From positions 186,001 through 250,000 of the forward strand of contig NZ_JACIDY010000005.1 in the NCBI RefSeq assembly GCF_014196615.1: a stretch of DNA of 64,000 nucleotides, read 5' to 3'. Below, piece by piece: positions 14,456-21,370 of this stretch. A program made the position numbers and the translations under genes. This stretch comes from Novosphingobium fluoreni. Lineage in GTDB: Bacteria > Pseudomonadota > Alphaproteobacteria > Sphingomonadales > Sphingomonadaceae. The notes under the pieces were generated by a model that did not search any database, was not told where the DNA came from, and saw nothing but the letters and a program-made list of their open reading frames with translations. Position 1 is the first letter of the stretch, and each line of letters begins with the position of its first letter.

Positions 14456-14975
14456 ACGTGTCTCCATGAACAGGGGAAACAGACACGCCCGCCGCCGCGG
14501 GGAGGGGAACAGCGGCGAGCGATCCAGCCGCCGAGTGCGGGCCGGATATGATCTTGCGGTGCTTGCAGCCGACATCCCCGCGCACGCCGCAGCGGAAGCA
14601 GGGATCGCGCGGCGAGCCAGGGGCCTCAATGAGTTCGGGCAAGGGCGTCAGCGGGCGATCAAGTGCGGCGCGGGCCCGCGCCTGCTTGGCGGCGAACTGA
14701 GACATATCGCGATCACGGTACAGCTTACCGGTGACCGGTGCGGTTTGATCACCGGTGGCCAAAATGCGGATGCGCCGCGCGGCGTTGCGGCGCTCGACCT
14801 CGATCAGGCCACGCTTTTCCAGCTTCTCGAAGATGCGCGAGACAGTGGAGCCGCTCCGGGCGCTGATCTTCTTGGCCAGCTCGGTATTCGCTGGGCAGCG
14901 TCCGCCAGCCGCTGCGATCGCGGTCAACTCAGCAAGGATGATCTCGTCCTGGCGCAGCAGTTGGTGCAGGCCCAT
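14445..14975 (-). CDS. Winged-helix protein with C-terminal zinc-ribbon
   Basis: A 176-residue protein. Residues about 10 to 65 form a MarR-like winged helix (ILAELTAIAAAGGRCPANTE, then GSTVSRIFEKLEKRGLIEVE). A segment around residue 130, DPCFRCGVRGDVGCKHRK, has the spacing of a small zinc site, and the rest is Ala/Pro-rich. The start overlaps the Cro-like gene's stop (TGATG). It could be a DNA-binding protein acting on the phage origin or early promoters. The DNA contains TGACCGGTG, the iteron core. Confidence 0.6.
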   Translation of the reverse strand: MGLHQLLRQDEIILAELTAIAAAGGRCPANTELAKKISARSGSTVSRIFEKLEKRGLIEVERRNAARRIRILATGDQTAPVTGKLYRDRDMSQFAAKQARARAALDRPLTPLPELIEAPGSPRDPCFRCGVRGDVGCKHRKIISGPHSAAGSLAAVPLPAAAGVSVSPVHGDTYAH

Positions 14976-15205
14976 CAGGCGGACTTCCCAACCTCCGCTT
15001 GTTCGAGCGCGGGCGGGGATATCCCGAAGAAATCATTTGCAGTGACTTTGCCACTGGTCTCGGATGCGATGACTGGCATCGTTTCTTTGTCAGGGATGCG
15101 ATCCCCGTTGACGTACCGACGCACACTCTCTGCGGTCTTCCCAATGCGCGCTGCGAAAGCTGCTGACGTAAGCTCTTGCTCAGCCAGCCAATCCTTCAGT
15201 GTCAT
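14975..15205 (-). CDS. Cro-like repressor
   Basis: Starting at ATG 15,205, with GGAG eight bases before it, the product has 76 residues. MTLKDWLAEQELTSAAFAAR and the next segment IGKTAESVRRYVNGDRIPDK form a single XRE-type helix-turn-helix with little else, as in Cro. It is the first gene of the leftward early operon and lies divergent from the LexA-type repressor with operators between. Lytic-side control by competition for the same operators is the expected role. An upstream ATG in the same frame at 15,250 would cover an operator and is less likely. Confidence 0.8.
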   Translation of the reverse strand: MTLKDWLAEQELTSAAFAARIGKTAESVRRYVNGDRIPDKETMPVIASETSGKVTANDFFGISPPALEQAEVGKSA

Positions 15206-15223
15206 CGAATGATCTCCTTGCAA

Positions 15224-15296
15224 CACCATTATGGTGCTAAAAGGCGTCAAACGTCAACACCAATTTGGATGGTGGAGCATGCACACCAGATTGGTG
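15224..15296. promoter_or_regulatory. Immunity operators O1 to O3
   Basis: Three 13-bp sites lie between cro and the repressor gene. CACCATTATGGTG (15,224 to 15,236) is a perfect palindrome. CACCAATTTGGAT (15,258 to 15,270) has one weak half. CACCAGATTGGTG (15,284 to 15,296) is palindromic at its outer five bases. Centres are 34 and 26 bases apart. The same consensus recurs twice at the rightward early promoter near 17,050, identifying these as repressor sites. Confidence 0.75.
15228..15257 (-). promoter_or_regulatory. Leftward early promoter (cro side)
   Basis: On the minus strand TTGACG (15,252 to 15,257) and CATAAT (15,228 to 15,233) stand 18 bases apart, 23 bases or so before the cro start. 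The -10 lies inside the operator CACCATAATGGTG, so repressor binding would block polymerase directly. Confidence 0.65.
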
Positions 15297-15307
15297 CACA
15301 AGAGCGT

Positions 15308-16003
15308 GTGAGCAGCGTCAACAACATCGAGCGCCTGAGAGAGGGCCGCGGCTGGAAGCGGCCTCAACTCGCCAAGTTGATGAACACTAGCCCTCAGCAA
15401 GTAGAGCGCCTCGAAAAGGGCGGGCGCAGGCTGACGCAAGATTGGATCGACCGAGCTGCTGTGGCGTTTGATGTGTCTCCGGCCGCAATCATCACGCCGG
15501 ACCACGGCGAGCTGGTTCCGCCCCCAGGAGGGACCGATCCTGCAGAGGCAAAGCCGGCCGGGGCACGCGGCGTCATTGAGGCGGGTGACGACAGCGCGGT
15601 CACGCTCCGATCGTTCGATCTCAGCTATTCCATGGGCCCCGGCACAAACATCGACGACTATGTTGAGGAGGGTACCTACGAATTTGATGCGGGCATGCTG
15701 GCCAAGCTCACGCACGCGCCCGCCGATCGTCTTTTTGTCGCGCGCGCCGATGGCGACAGCATGTTCCCGACGCTGCTCAGCGATGACCTGGTCGTGATCG
15801 ACACCACGCAGCGCGTCGTAAATCTCCGGGATCGCATCTGGGCTTGCTCGATCTACGGCGCCGGGGCGATCAAGCGCCTGCGGCCGGCGGCAAAGGGCAA
15901 AATGGAAATAATTTCCGATAATCCAGCCGTAAAGGATGACCTCGTTGACGCCGAGGACATCCACATCGTTGGGCGGGTGATTTGGTTGGGGCGGAGAATA
16001 TAA
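15308..16003 (+). CDS. LexA/CI-type prophage repressor with S24 peptidase domain
   Basis: The 231-residue product from GTG 15,308 has an N-terminal helix-turn-helix (NIERLREGRGWKRPQLAKLM, then NTSPQQVERLEKGGRRLT). A C-terminal S24 self-cleavage domain follows, with probable Ser151 (ARADGDSMFPTL) and Lys189 (GAGAIKRLRP), 38 residues apart as in LexA. A possible Ala-Gly cleavage site lies in the linker (VIEAGDD). RecA-stimulated self-cleavage would give SOS induction. The open frame begins earlier, and an ATG at 15,269 is possible, but it would place operators inside the gene. No clear ribosome site precedes the GTG. Confidence 0.88.
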   Translation: MSSVNNIERLREGRGWKRPQLAKLMNTSPQQVERLEKGGRRLTQDWIDRAAVAFDVSPAAIITPDHGELVPPPGGTDPAEAKPAGARGVIEAGDDSAVTLRSFDLSYSMGPGTNIDDYVEEGTYEFDAGMLAKLTHAPADRLFVARADGDSMFPTLLSDDLVVIDTTQRVVNLRDRIWACSIYGAGAIKRLRPAAKGKMEIISDNPAVKDDLVDAEDIHIVGRVIWLGRRI

Positions 16004-16004
16004 G

Positions 16005-16304
16005 ATGTCCTTTTCCCAAATATTTGGTAGGGTATTAACTCTTGAAGAGTTAAATACTATTGCAACGCGCATTAACGAGATGGCTAGTGTTGATGGAGAC
16101 CCCTGCTTGGTATGTGGATCAAGCACTGAGCTTCTAAATACGGTTAACCCATTAAATATTGGATACAACTCGGATATTTCGCAAAATCGATACGTCCCGT
16201 GCGTTGCAACCGTTTGCGATAATTGCGGCCATGTTAGGCAGTTTGTTCTTGAAAAGCTCGGAATTGATTTGATTGGTGAGCAGGAGCGGTCAGGCCATGC
16301 CTGA
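16005..16304 (+). CDS. Zn-ribbon protein, unknown function, co-transcribed with the repressor
   Basis: A 99-residue protein with two cysteine pairs, CLVCGSS near residue 34 and CDNCGHVRQF near residue 71, that should fold as a zinc ribbon. The start is ATG 16,005, one base after the repressor stop, with GGAG ahead of it. The DNA is strongly AT-rich compared with neighbours (16,021 to 16,080 holds 21 G/C of 60 by hand count), a sign of recent transfer. Its place in the repressor operon means it is expressed in the lysogen. I do not recognise a family. Confidence 0.6.
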   Translation: MSFSQIFGRVLTLEELNTIATRINEMASVDGDPCLVCGSSTELLNTVNPLNIGYNSDISQNRYVPCVATVCDNCGHVRQFVLEKLGIDLIGEQERSGHA

Positions 16305-16650
16305 AGCTACGAACATCGGCGACCATCCATCTTTCAAGGGTGTCAGCTCCTTGAACACTCCGACAGGTGGTGGCACATTTGACGGAATGGAAGCGCGTCT
16401 AGCAAAACTTGAAGCCCAAATGGAACATGTCCATAAAGACTTGGCTAAACTAGCGGTGCTGCCAGTAGATGTGGCAACGATCAAAGAGCGGTTAGTGCAT
16501 CTTCCTACAAAGGATGAAGCTCGCAATACGCTTGATAGTGCGCTTGATCGAGCTGGGGCCAAGACGCAGCGTGGCGTAGGACTTATTATAGGTATCGGAG
16601 GCCTATTGATTACTGGCGTAAGCTTACTTATCAAGTTTTATGCCGGGTAG
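16297..16650 (+). CDS. Coiled-coil protein with C-terminal membrane anchor
   Basis: From ATG 16,297, which overlaps the previous gene by eight bases and follows AGGAG, the product has 117 residues. Residues about 28 to 60 form a heptad-like helix (MEARLAKLEAQMEHVHKDLA). A second helical part contains LPTKDEARNTLDSALDRAG, and the last 25 residues are a transmembrane segment (GVGLIIGIGGLLITGVSLLI). The layout recalls XhlA-type and other small membrane proteins with an exposed coiled coil. Lysogenic expression and membrane location suggest a superinfection-exclusion or immunity role, by analogy to rexB's place only. Confidence 0.6.
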   Translation: MPEATNIGDHPSFKGVSSLNTPTGGGTFDGMEARLAKLEAQMEHVHKDLAKLAVLPVDVATIKERLVHLPTKDEARNTLDSALDRAGAKTQRGVGLIIGIGGLLITGVSLLIKFYAG

Positions 16651-17046
16651 TTGTTTGGCCAACTATCTTTAGCGGTAGTCGGCGTCGACTTCCCGAATAA
16701 GGCGAAGGGCCCGACCCGCCGCTTCGAGATCGCCGTCTGCGCGCCAGGCGATCCGGTTGAGTTGCGGCGGGAGCCGAAGAACCCGGCCGATCCGCGCGCC
16801 ATCGCCGTTTATTCCGAACGCGGGGTGCAGATGGGATATATCAGTGCAGAGCGCGCGCCCCGCATTGGCCAGCTGATGCGCCAGCACACTATCACCGCGA
16901 TCTTTCAGGAGGCGACCCGCTATGGCGCCGTGATTCGCGTAGCGTTCGACGACGATGTGCCAATCTTGCCGCCTTCCAAGCCTCAGGTGCCATCCGAACC
17001 AGATTTCTATCCCGATGAGACGTGGCCGGATGATTTTTCTCAGTAA
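16651..17046 (+). CDS. HIRAN-domain protein
   Basis: This 131-residue protein is essentially one HIRAN domain: LAVVGVDFPNKAKGPTRRFE, then DPVELRREPKNPADPRAIAV and GVQMGYISAERAPRIGQLMR, followed by a proline/acid-rich tail. HIRAN domains in HLTF and Rad5 relatives bind 3' single-stranded DNA ends at stalled forks. Stand-alone phage versions are common but uncharacterised. The start is TTG at 16,651, directly after the previous stop, without a clear ribosome site, so coupling is assumed. GC content returns here to phage-typical levels. Confidence 0.75.
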   Translation: MFGQLSLAVVGVDFPNKAKGPTRRFEIAVCAPGDPVELRREPKNPADPRAIAVYSERGVQMGYISAERAPRIGQLMRQHTITAIFQEATRYGAVIRVAFDDDVPILPPSKPQVPSEPDFYPDETWPDDFSQ

Positions 17047-17088
17047 CACCATAATGGTGTTGACACTCTAGCACCGTTCTGGTGTTAT
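17047..17088 (+). promoter_or_regulatory. Rightward early promoter with two operators
   Basis: TTGACA (17,060 to 17,065) and TGTTAT (17,083 to 17,088) are 17 bases apart. CACCATAATGGTG (17,047 to 17,059) abuts the -35, and CACCGTTCTGGTG (17,072 to 17,084) overlaps the -10; their centres are 25 bases apart. The first is the exact complement of operator O1 in front of cro. The lysogen's repressor should therefore hold this promoter shut. Confidence 0.75.
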
Positions 17089-17125
17089 GACTCCATCAGG
17101 GCACACCGCCCTCGTGGAGATCACG

Positions 17126-17332
17126 ATGCCAACCGCATCACACCCTCGCACCGTTACGCAGCACCATCGCGGCTCAGATGTCACGTTCGTCGACATCAAT
17201 GCCGCCGGGGCCTTGCTGATCAACTTCCTGGACGCGCTTGACGCGGACCAGCCATCTCAGCGCCTCGCCTTCATGAACTACGCCCGCCAGCGCGCCGAGC
17301 AGCAGCTGGTCGCCTGGGGCATCGCACGGTGA
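17126..17332 (+). CDS. Small early phage protein, 68 residues
   Basis: The start ATG 17,126 has GGAG six bases upstream; the ORF's earlier ATG at 17,087 falls in the promoter -10 and is discounted. The product begins MPTASHPRTVTQHHRG, then has a hydrophobic middle (VDINAAGALLINFLDAL) and a helical end (FMNYARQRAEQQLVAWG). It is the first gene of the rightward early operon, a position often taken by host-takeover proteins. No family is recognised. Confidence 0.55.
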   Translation: MPTASHPRTVTQHHRGSDVTFVDINAAGALLINFLDALDADQPSQRLAFMNYARQRAEQQLVAWGIAR

Positions 17333-17577
17333 GCGCGCTGCGCAACGCCGCGCCGTTCTTCGGCATCGTCGGTGGCACGCTGGTGTTTCTTGCCCTGCTG
17401 TGGCGCGCCAATGACGCCGTCGCCCGGATGTTCGAGCGCGATCCCGATGTCTTCGCCTTTATCACGTTGCCCTGGGTCGCGCCTCTGCTGATCCTGGCCG
17501 GCGTGTTGGTGATCGGCGCGACCGCTGCGCTGCTGGTGTTTTCCGGTGCCCACCACGATCGGGAGCCGGGCGAATGA
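17329..17577 (+). CDS. Small membrane protein with two transmembrane segments
   Basis: This 82-residue protein starts at GTG 17,329, overlapping the preceding stop (GTGA). It has two hydrophobic helices, residues about 10 to 25 (FFGIVGGTLVFLALLW) and 47 to 70 (WVAPLLILAGVLVIGATAAL), separated by a charged loop, and a short polar tail. A small early membrane protein might act in superinfection control or host membrane changes. Function is unknown. Confidence 0.55.
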   Translation: MSALRNAAPFFGIVGGTLVFLALLWRANDAVARMFERDPDVFAFITLPWVAPLLILAGVLVIGATAALLVFSGAHHDREPGE

Positions 17578-17756
17578 CCCGCGTCACCGTCCTGACCGAC
17601 GCCGAGGCCACCAGCATCGCCGAGGACATCGGCCGCATCTGGTTCGGCCTGACCGGCAGCCCGCGCATCCCGCCCATCGAAGACCGCATCAACCTCGTGC
17701 AGCGCGTCACGCGCCAGGCGCTCGAGGTGGTCGCCAGCCGGCCCGCCGAGGCCTGA
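17574..17756 (+). CDS. Small early phage protein, 60 residues
   Basis: The ATG at 17,574 overlaps the previous stop (ATGA). The product, MTRVTVLTDAEATSIAEDIG, then RIWFGLTGSPRIPPIEDRIN, is polar and probably helical. Coupled expression makes it likely real. It is one of three small genes placed between the operator-controlled promoter and the sliding clamp. Confidence 0.5.
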   Translation: MTRVTVLTDAEATSIAEDIGRIWFGLTGSPRIPPIEDRINLVQRVTRQALEVVASRPAEA

Positions 17757-17778
17757 ACCCGCCCGCAAGGATCACTGC

Positions 17779-18879
17779 ATGTCCGTCACCATCGAAGCCG
17801 GCGTTCTGTCCCGCGCCATGAAGTCCGCCGCCAGTGTTGTCGAGCGGACAAACACCATTCCCATTCTGGCTAACGTTCGGCTTGAAGTGTTCGGCAATCA
17901 GTTGGAGATCGTCACCAGCAACCTGGAGATCGAGTATCGCCAACGCGTGGCGCTGGTCGGCGCGGGCGATCTGGCAACGACGTGCGACGCCAATCGGCTG
18001 GCCGCGATCGCCAGCGCGGCGGAACCCGGTGCGCAAATAACGCTCGAACTGGCGGCGGCTGGGCGCCTTACTGCCAAAGCGGCTCGCAGTCGCTGGCAGC
18101 TTCCGGTTTTGCCGGTTGACGACTTTCCCGCGATGAAGCCGCCTGCGGACACCGCGAGTTCCATCTCCACCGACGGTGGGCCGCTGGCGATCGCGATAGG
18201 CCGCACCGCTTGGTCCGCCGAAACCAATACCACGCGCTACTACCTTTGTGGCGTGTTTGCGCACGGCGAGGATGGTCGGATGCGCCTGGTGGCGACAGAT
18301 GGCCATACGATCGCAAGCCTGCACACCGCCATCAGCTGGCCAGCTGGCGCATCCGATATGATCATCCCAACCAAATTCGTGCGGCTGATCGAGCGCATGG
18401 TCGCGGATGTCGAACACATCGACCTGAGCTGGGATGAGCGCCTCCTGCAGGTGACGGCCGGTGATGTCACGATCATCGGTAAGCTCGTTGACGGCACGTT
18501 CCCCGACTACAAGCGCGTCATTCCCGAAACTGGTGACACGCCGGTCCTTGTCGATCCGGAAAGCCTTCGCAAGGCGCTGCGACGCATGGAGCTGGTCGGC
18601 AGCGACAAGACGCGCTCGATCGCAATGGACATCCAGGCTGGTGCGCTGGAACTGCAGATGACCGATGGCGGCGGGGGCGGCGAGGCAAACGAGCACGTTC
18701 CCGCCGACTGCGAAGCAATGCACCGCGTCGGCTTCAACTGCGGCTATCTCGCGAGCGCCCTGGAGGCGATCGGCGGCGACACCGTGGAAATCCACCAACG
18801 ATCGGCAAGCGAGCTGGCTGTGATCCGCCGCAGCGTCTCCGACGGCGCGCTTTGCGGCGTCATGCCGATGCGCGTCTGA
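17779..18879 (+). CDS. dnaN: Phage-encoded DNA polymerase III beta sliding clamp
   Basis: A 366-residue protein with the three-domain DnaN fold. The N-terminus, VERTNTIPILANVRLEVFGN, is the classical beta clamp motif; RYYLCGVFAHGEDGRMRLVA, ATDGHTIAS and VDGTFPDYKRVIPETGDTP mark the second and third domains; and the chain ends MPMRV, close to the normal MPMRL C-terminus. The clamp tethers polymerase to DNA. The host chromosomal copy is not in this window. A phage copy lets phage forks draw on host or phage polymerase. AAGGA precedes the ATG. Confidence 0.9.
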   Translation: MSVTIEAGVLSRAMKSAASVVERTNTIPILANVRLEVFGNQLEIVTSNLEIEYRQRVALVGAGDLATTCDANRLAAIASAAEPGAQITLELAAAGRLTAKAARSRWQLPVLPVDDFPAMKPPADTASSISTDGGPLAIAIGRTAWSAETNTTRYYLCGVFAHGEDGRMRLVATDGHTIASLHTAISWPAGASDMIIPTKFVRLIERMVADVEHIDLSWDERLLQVTAGDVTIIGKLVDGTFPDYKRVIPETGDTPVLVDPESLRKALRRMELVGSDKTRSIAMDIQAGALELQMTDGGGGGEANEHVPADCEAMHRVGFNCGYLASALEAIGGDTVEIHQRSASELAVIRRSVSDGALCGVMPMRV

Positions 18880-18890
18880 GGAGGCCCGTC

Positions 18891-19145
18891 ATGCACATCG
18901 ACCACGATATGTTCGCCGATCTCGCCACCGCCGTTTATGCGGGCGATCTCGAAACTGCCCGGTGCAAGCTGGACCTTATGCGCGCCATCGGCGGCGAGAA
19001 CACTGCACACCTGCTGATGCGGGCGCGTCGCGTCAGCCATCCGCTGCCGCCCATGACGCCGATGGCAGCGGCAATTCCCTTGCCGCAACCGGGGGCAAGT
19101 CCCCGTGAGGTATTCGGCGCATCGTTCACGGGTCCCTTCGCATGA
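18891..19145 (+). CDS. Phage hypothetical protein, 84 residues
   Basis: A strong GGAGG site stands ahead of ATG 18,891. The first 55 residues (MHIDHDMFADLATAVYAGDL, ETARCKLDLMRAIGGENTAH) are helical; the rest is Pro/Ala-rich with a possible flexible tail. The stop overlaps the HD-phosphohydrolase start (ATGA), so the genes are coupled. No known family is recognised. Confidence 0.5.
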   Translation: MHIDHDMFADLATAVYAGDLETARCKLDLMRAIGGENTAHLLMRARRVSHPLPPMTPMAAAIPLPQPGASPREVFGASFTGPFA

Positions 19146-19714
19146 TTGCTTCATCCGACTATGCCAGCACCATCCTTACCGCCGATGGCAACTATCTGGA
19201 TTATCTCGCGATTGATCCATCGGTATTCACGCTCAATGCAATTGCGCGAGGGCTCGCCAACACCTGCCGTTTCGCCGGTCAGTGCTGGCCCTTCTACAGC
19301 GTCGCCGAGCACTCGATCTGGGTTTCTCGTCTCGTGCCGGCGGAGCATGCGCTTGCAGGTCTGTTGCACGATGCCGCCGAGGCTTTCATCACCGACATGC
19401 CGAAGCCGCTCAAGGAGCTTCTACCTGATTACAAAAGCTTCGAGGCTAGAATTGAGGCAACCCTATTCCCTCACCTTGGGTTGGCGGTAGCGCTGCCAGG
19501 CGACGTGAAGACGGCCGACCGCGTCATGCTCGCAACCGAGCAGCGCGCGTTGATGCGCAATCGCGATGCATGGAAGTACACTGCCGAGACGACGCCGCTC
19601 GAAATCAAGCTCGCATGCTACTCACCGCAGGAAGCCTACTACGCGTTCATTGAACGCGCGGAGGAACTCGGCTTCGGCAATCCGGTCGCCAGCTACGCGA
19701 ACGCGGGGGCCTGA
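19142..19714 (+). CDS. HD-domain phosphohydrolase (dNMP/dNTP phosphatase-like)
   Basis: A 190-residue HD-domain protein of the YfbR-like type. Probable metal ligands are His57 (YSVAEHSIWV), His76 and Asp77 (AGLLHDAAEAFITDMPKPLK), and a later Asp in KTADRVMLATEQ. Such enzymes remove phosphate from deoxynucleotides, or act on modified nucleotides, and phages use them to adjust dNTP pools. The neighbours, clamp before it and methyltransferase after, fit a DNA metabolism unit. Substrate is not known. Confidence 0.75.
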   Translation: MIASSDYASTILTADGNYLDYLAIDPSVFTLNAIARGLANTCRFAGQCWPFYSVAEHSIWVSRLVPAEHALAGLLHDAAEAFITDMPKPLKELLPDYKSFEARIEATLFPHLGLAVALPGDVKTADRVMLATEQRALMRNRDAWKYTAETTPLEIKLACYSPQEAYYAFIERAEELGFGNPVASYANAGA

Positions 19715-19717
19715 CGT

Positions 19718-20975
19718 GTGGCTCTACGTACCCGCAACATCCTCTCCCTATGCGCAGGGGTCGGAGGCCTTGAACTCGGCATCCTGCTCGCCCTCCACCA
19801 TCGCCAAGAAACTGGCGTGGGCATCTGCTACGTGGAGAGGGAAGCCGCAGCCGCCGCGAGCCTGGTCGCGTCGATGGACGCAGGGTGGCTTCATCCGGCG
19901 CCTGTCTGGTCTGACATGCTCACTTTCGACGGCGAACCATGGCGTGGCCTCGTTCATATCCTCGCTTCGGGAGACCCCTGCCAGGACAACTCCGTCGCCG
20001 GACAGCGCGCCGGAGCCGATGGCCAGCGCTTCCTCGCGCCAGAAGTCTGCCGGATCGCCGCGGAGTGCCGGCCTGATCTTATCTTCCGCGAGAACGTCCC
20101 GGGGAACGCGGACGGACAGCTTGCAGCTATCGTCCCGCCACTGGAAGGGCTGGGCTACCGCGTTGCGGCAGGAATATTCAGCTCGGCCGAGACCGGCAAC
20201 ACCATGCGGCGCGAGCGGCTGTTCATCATGGCCCGGGCCGGACGCAGGAGTCTTCGGAGATGGTCACGATCTAGCGTTGTTCGACAAGCGGCGGGAGACG
20301 GTCAAGGCCAAGGGGATCAATGGCAACGGGATGGGCGAGCCTCTCGCGGTAGCGGCTGCGCGAGCGACCACCAACTGGTCCAGCCCGAAAGCGTCGGACC
20401 CAGAGAAAGCGGGGCCGAATATGCGGGGCAGCAAGGGCGATGTGCCGCTTCCGGGGCAGGCGGCGCGATGGGAAGGGCCATCGGTGGCGGTGACGGAAGG
20501 ATCGCGTCAGGCGCGCGGCGGCAAGCGCTCGAACGAATTACTTTTGACGGGCCAGGCAATGGATGCGTCGAAACGTTGGGCGGCGCCAGCGGCGCAGAAC
20601 TGGAAGGGCAGCAGCGAGGGCAGCAGCGAGGGCAGCATCATGCGGTCGGACGGCAAGTCAAGGGAGGATATCCTCTGCTATCAGGCCGAGCAGTTCTTCC
20701 ACCCGCCGTCATCCCCGGCCCATCCGATAGCCGCTGGATCGACGTCCTCGACCAATTCCCCGAACTCCAACCAGCCCTCAGCGAAGAGGAAGCTCAATCC
20801 CATCTTCGTCGAGGCGTTGATGCGATGGCCCACCGGGTTGAGCGGCTTCGAGCGACAGGAAATGGCGTGGACCCGCTGGTGGCTGCTCATGCCTTCCTTT
20901 CTCTCAGCGCTCTGCTCGGCGTCTGACGACATGCCCGGAAGCGCCCAGCTATCCATCTTCGGAGAAGCCGCATGA
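19718..20975 (+). CDS. DNA cytosine-5 methyltransferase with apparent internal frame changes
   Basis: Start GTG 19,718. The first 180 or so residues carry C5 methyltransferase motifs in one frame: ILSLCAGVGGLELGI (motif I), ASGDPCQDNSVAG (IV), IFRENVPGN (VI), TMRRERLFIMARAG (VIII). After about 20,235 the family-like sequence moves to the +1 frame: TTNWSSPKASDPEKAGPN, repeated tryptophan-rich blocks and LNPIFVEALMRWPTG, ending at 20,975 with ATGA coupling. Yet near the end the first frame again reads RLRATGNGVDPLVAAHAF, a good motif X, before stopping at 20,926. The gene is frameshifted, recoded or mis-sequenced. Its role as phage self-protection is inferred. Confidence 0.7.
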
Positions 20976-21370
20976 CCAAGGATCTTCAGGGCACCTGGTG
21001 GGCCAGCCGCGATGGTGATTTCTATACGTCAGGCCCGCACGACACACGCGAACAGGCGATCTTCGCTGGGCGCGAGGACTTTGACGGGGGTGCCTTTCAT
21101 ATCGTCGAAGCGGGCATCGCGCCGCTGCGGTTCAGCGCTGCACGCCTGATCGATCAGCAGTATTTCGAGGATGACGAGCTGTTCCACCCGGGCGCCAGTG
21201 GTGCCGACCGGCGAGGTAACTGCAAAGCGGCGGACGCGGAATTGCAGGAGATGCTGGATGCATGGCTGGTGCGGCACGCCGACACGTTCGTCGCGCCCAC
21301 CATGTTCGCCTGGTCGCGCAACGAGGAATTCATACCAGCCGGCGCGGTCGGCGAGCGGGAGGCAGCATGA
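20972..21370 (+). CDS. Phage hypothetical protein, 132 residues
   Basis: The ATG overlaps the methyltransferase stop. The product has two tryptophan/aromatic spots (GTWWASRDGDFYTSGPHDTR and MFAWSRNEEFIP) and an acidic middle with no clear enzymatic motif. Proteins of this size and aromatic pattern recur next to methyltransferases in alphaproteobacterial phages, but I assign no role. Coupled overlap makes translation likely. Confidence 0.55.
   Translation: MTKDLQGTWWASRDGDFYTSGPHDTREQAIFAGREDFDGGAFHIVEAGIAPLRFSAARLIDQQYFEDDELFHPGASGADRRGNCKAADAELQEMLDAWLVRHADTFVAPTMFAWSRNEEFIPAGAVGEREAA

Noticed and set aside
20590..20640. GGCAGCAGCGAG tandem in the methyltransferase as a mobile or phase-variable repeat
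   Set aside because: Only two 12-base units plus a partial one are present; too short to support phase variation, though 12 bases would keep frame.
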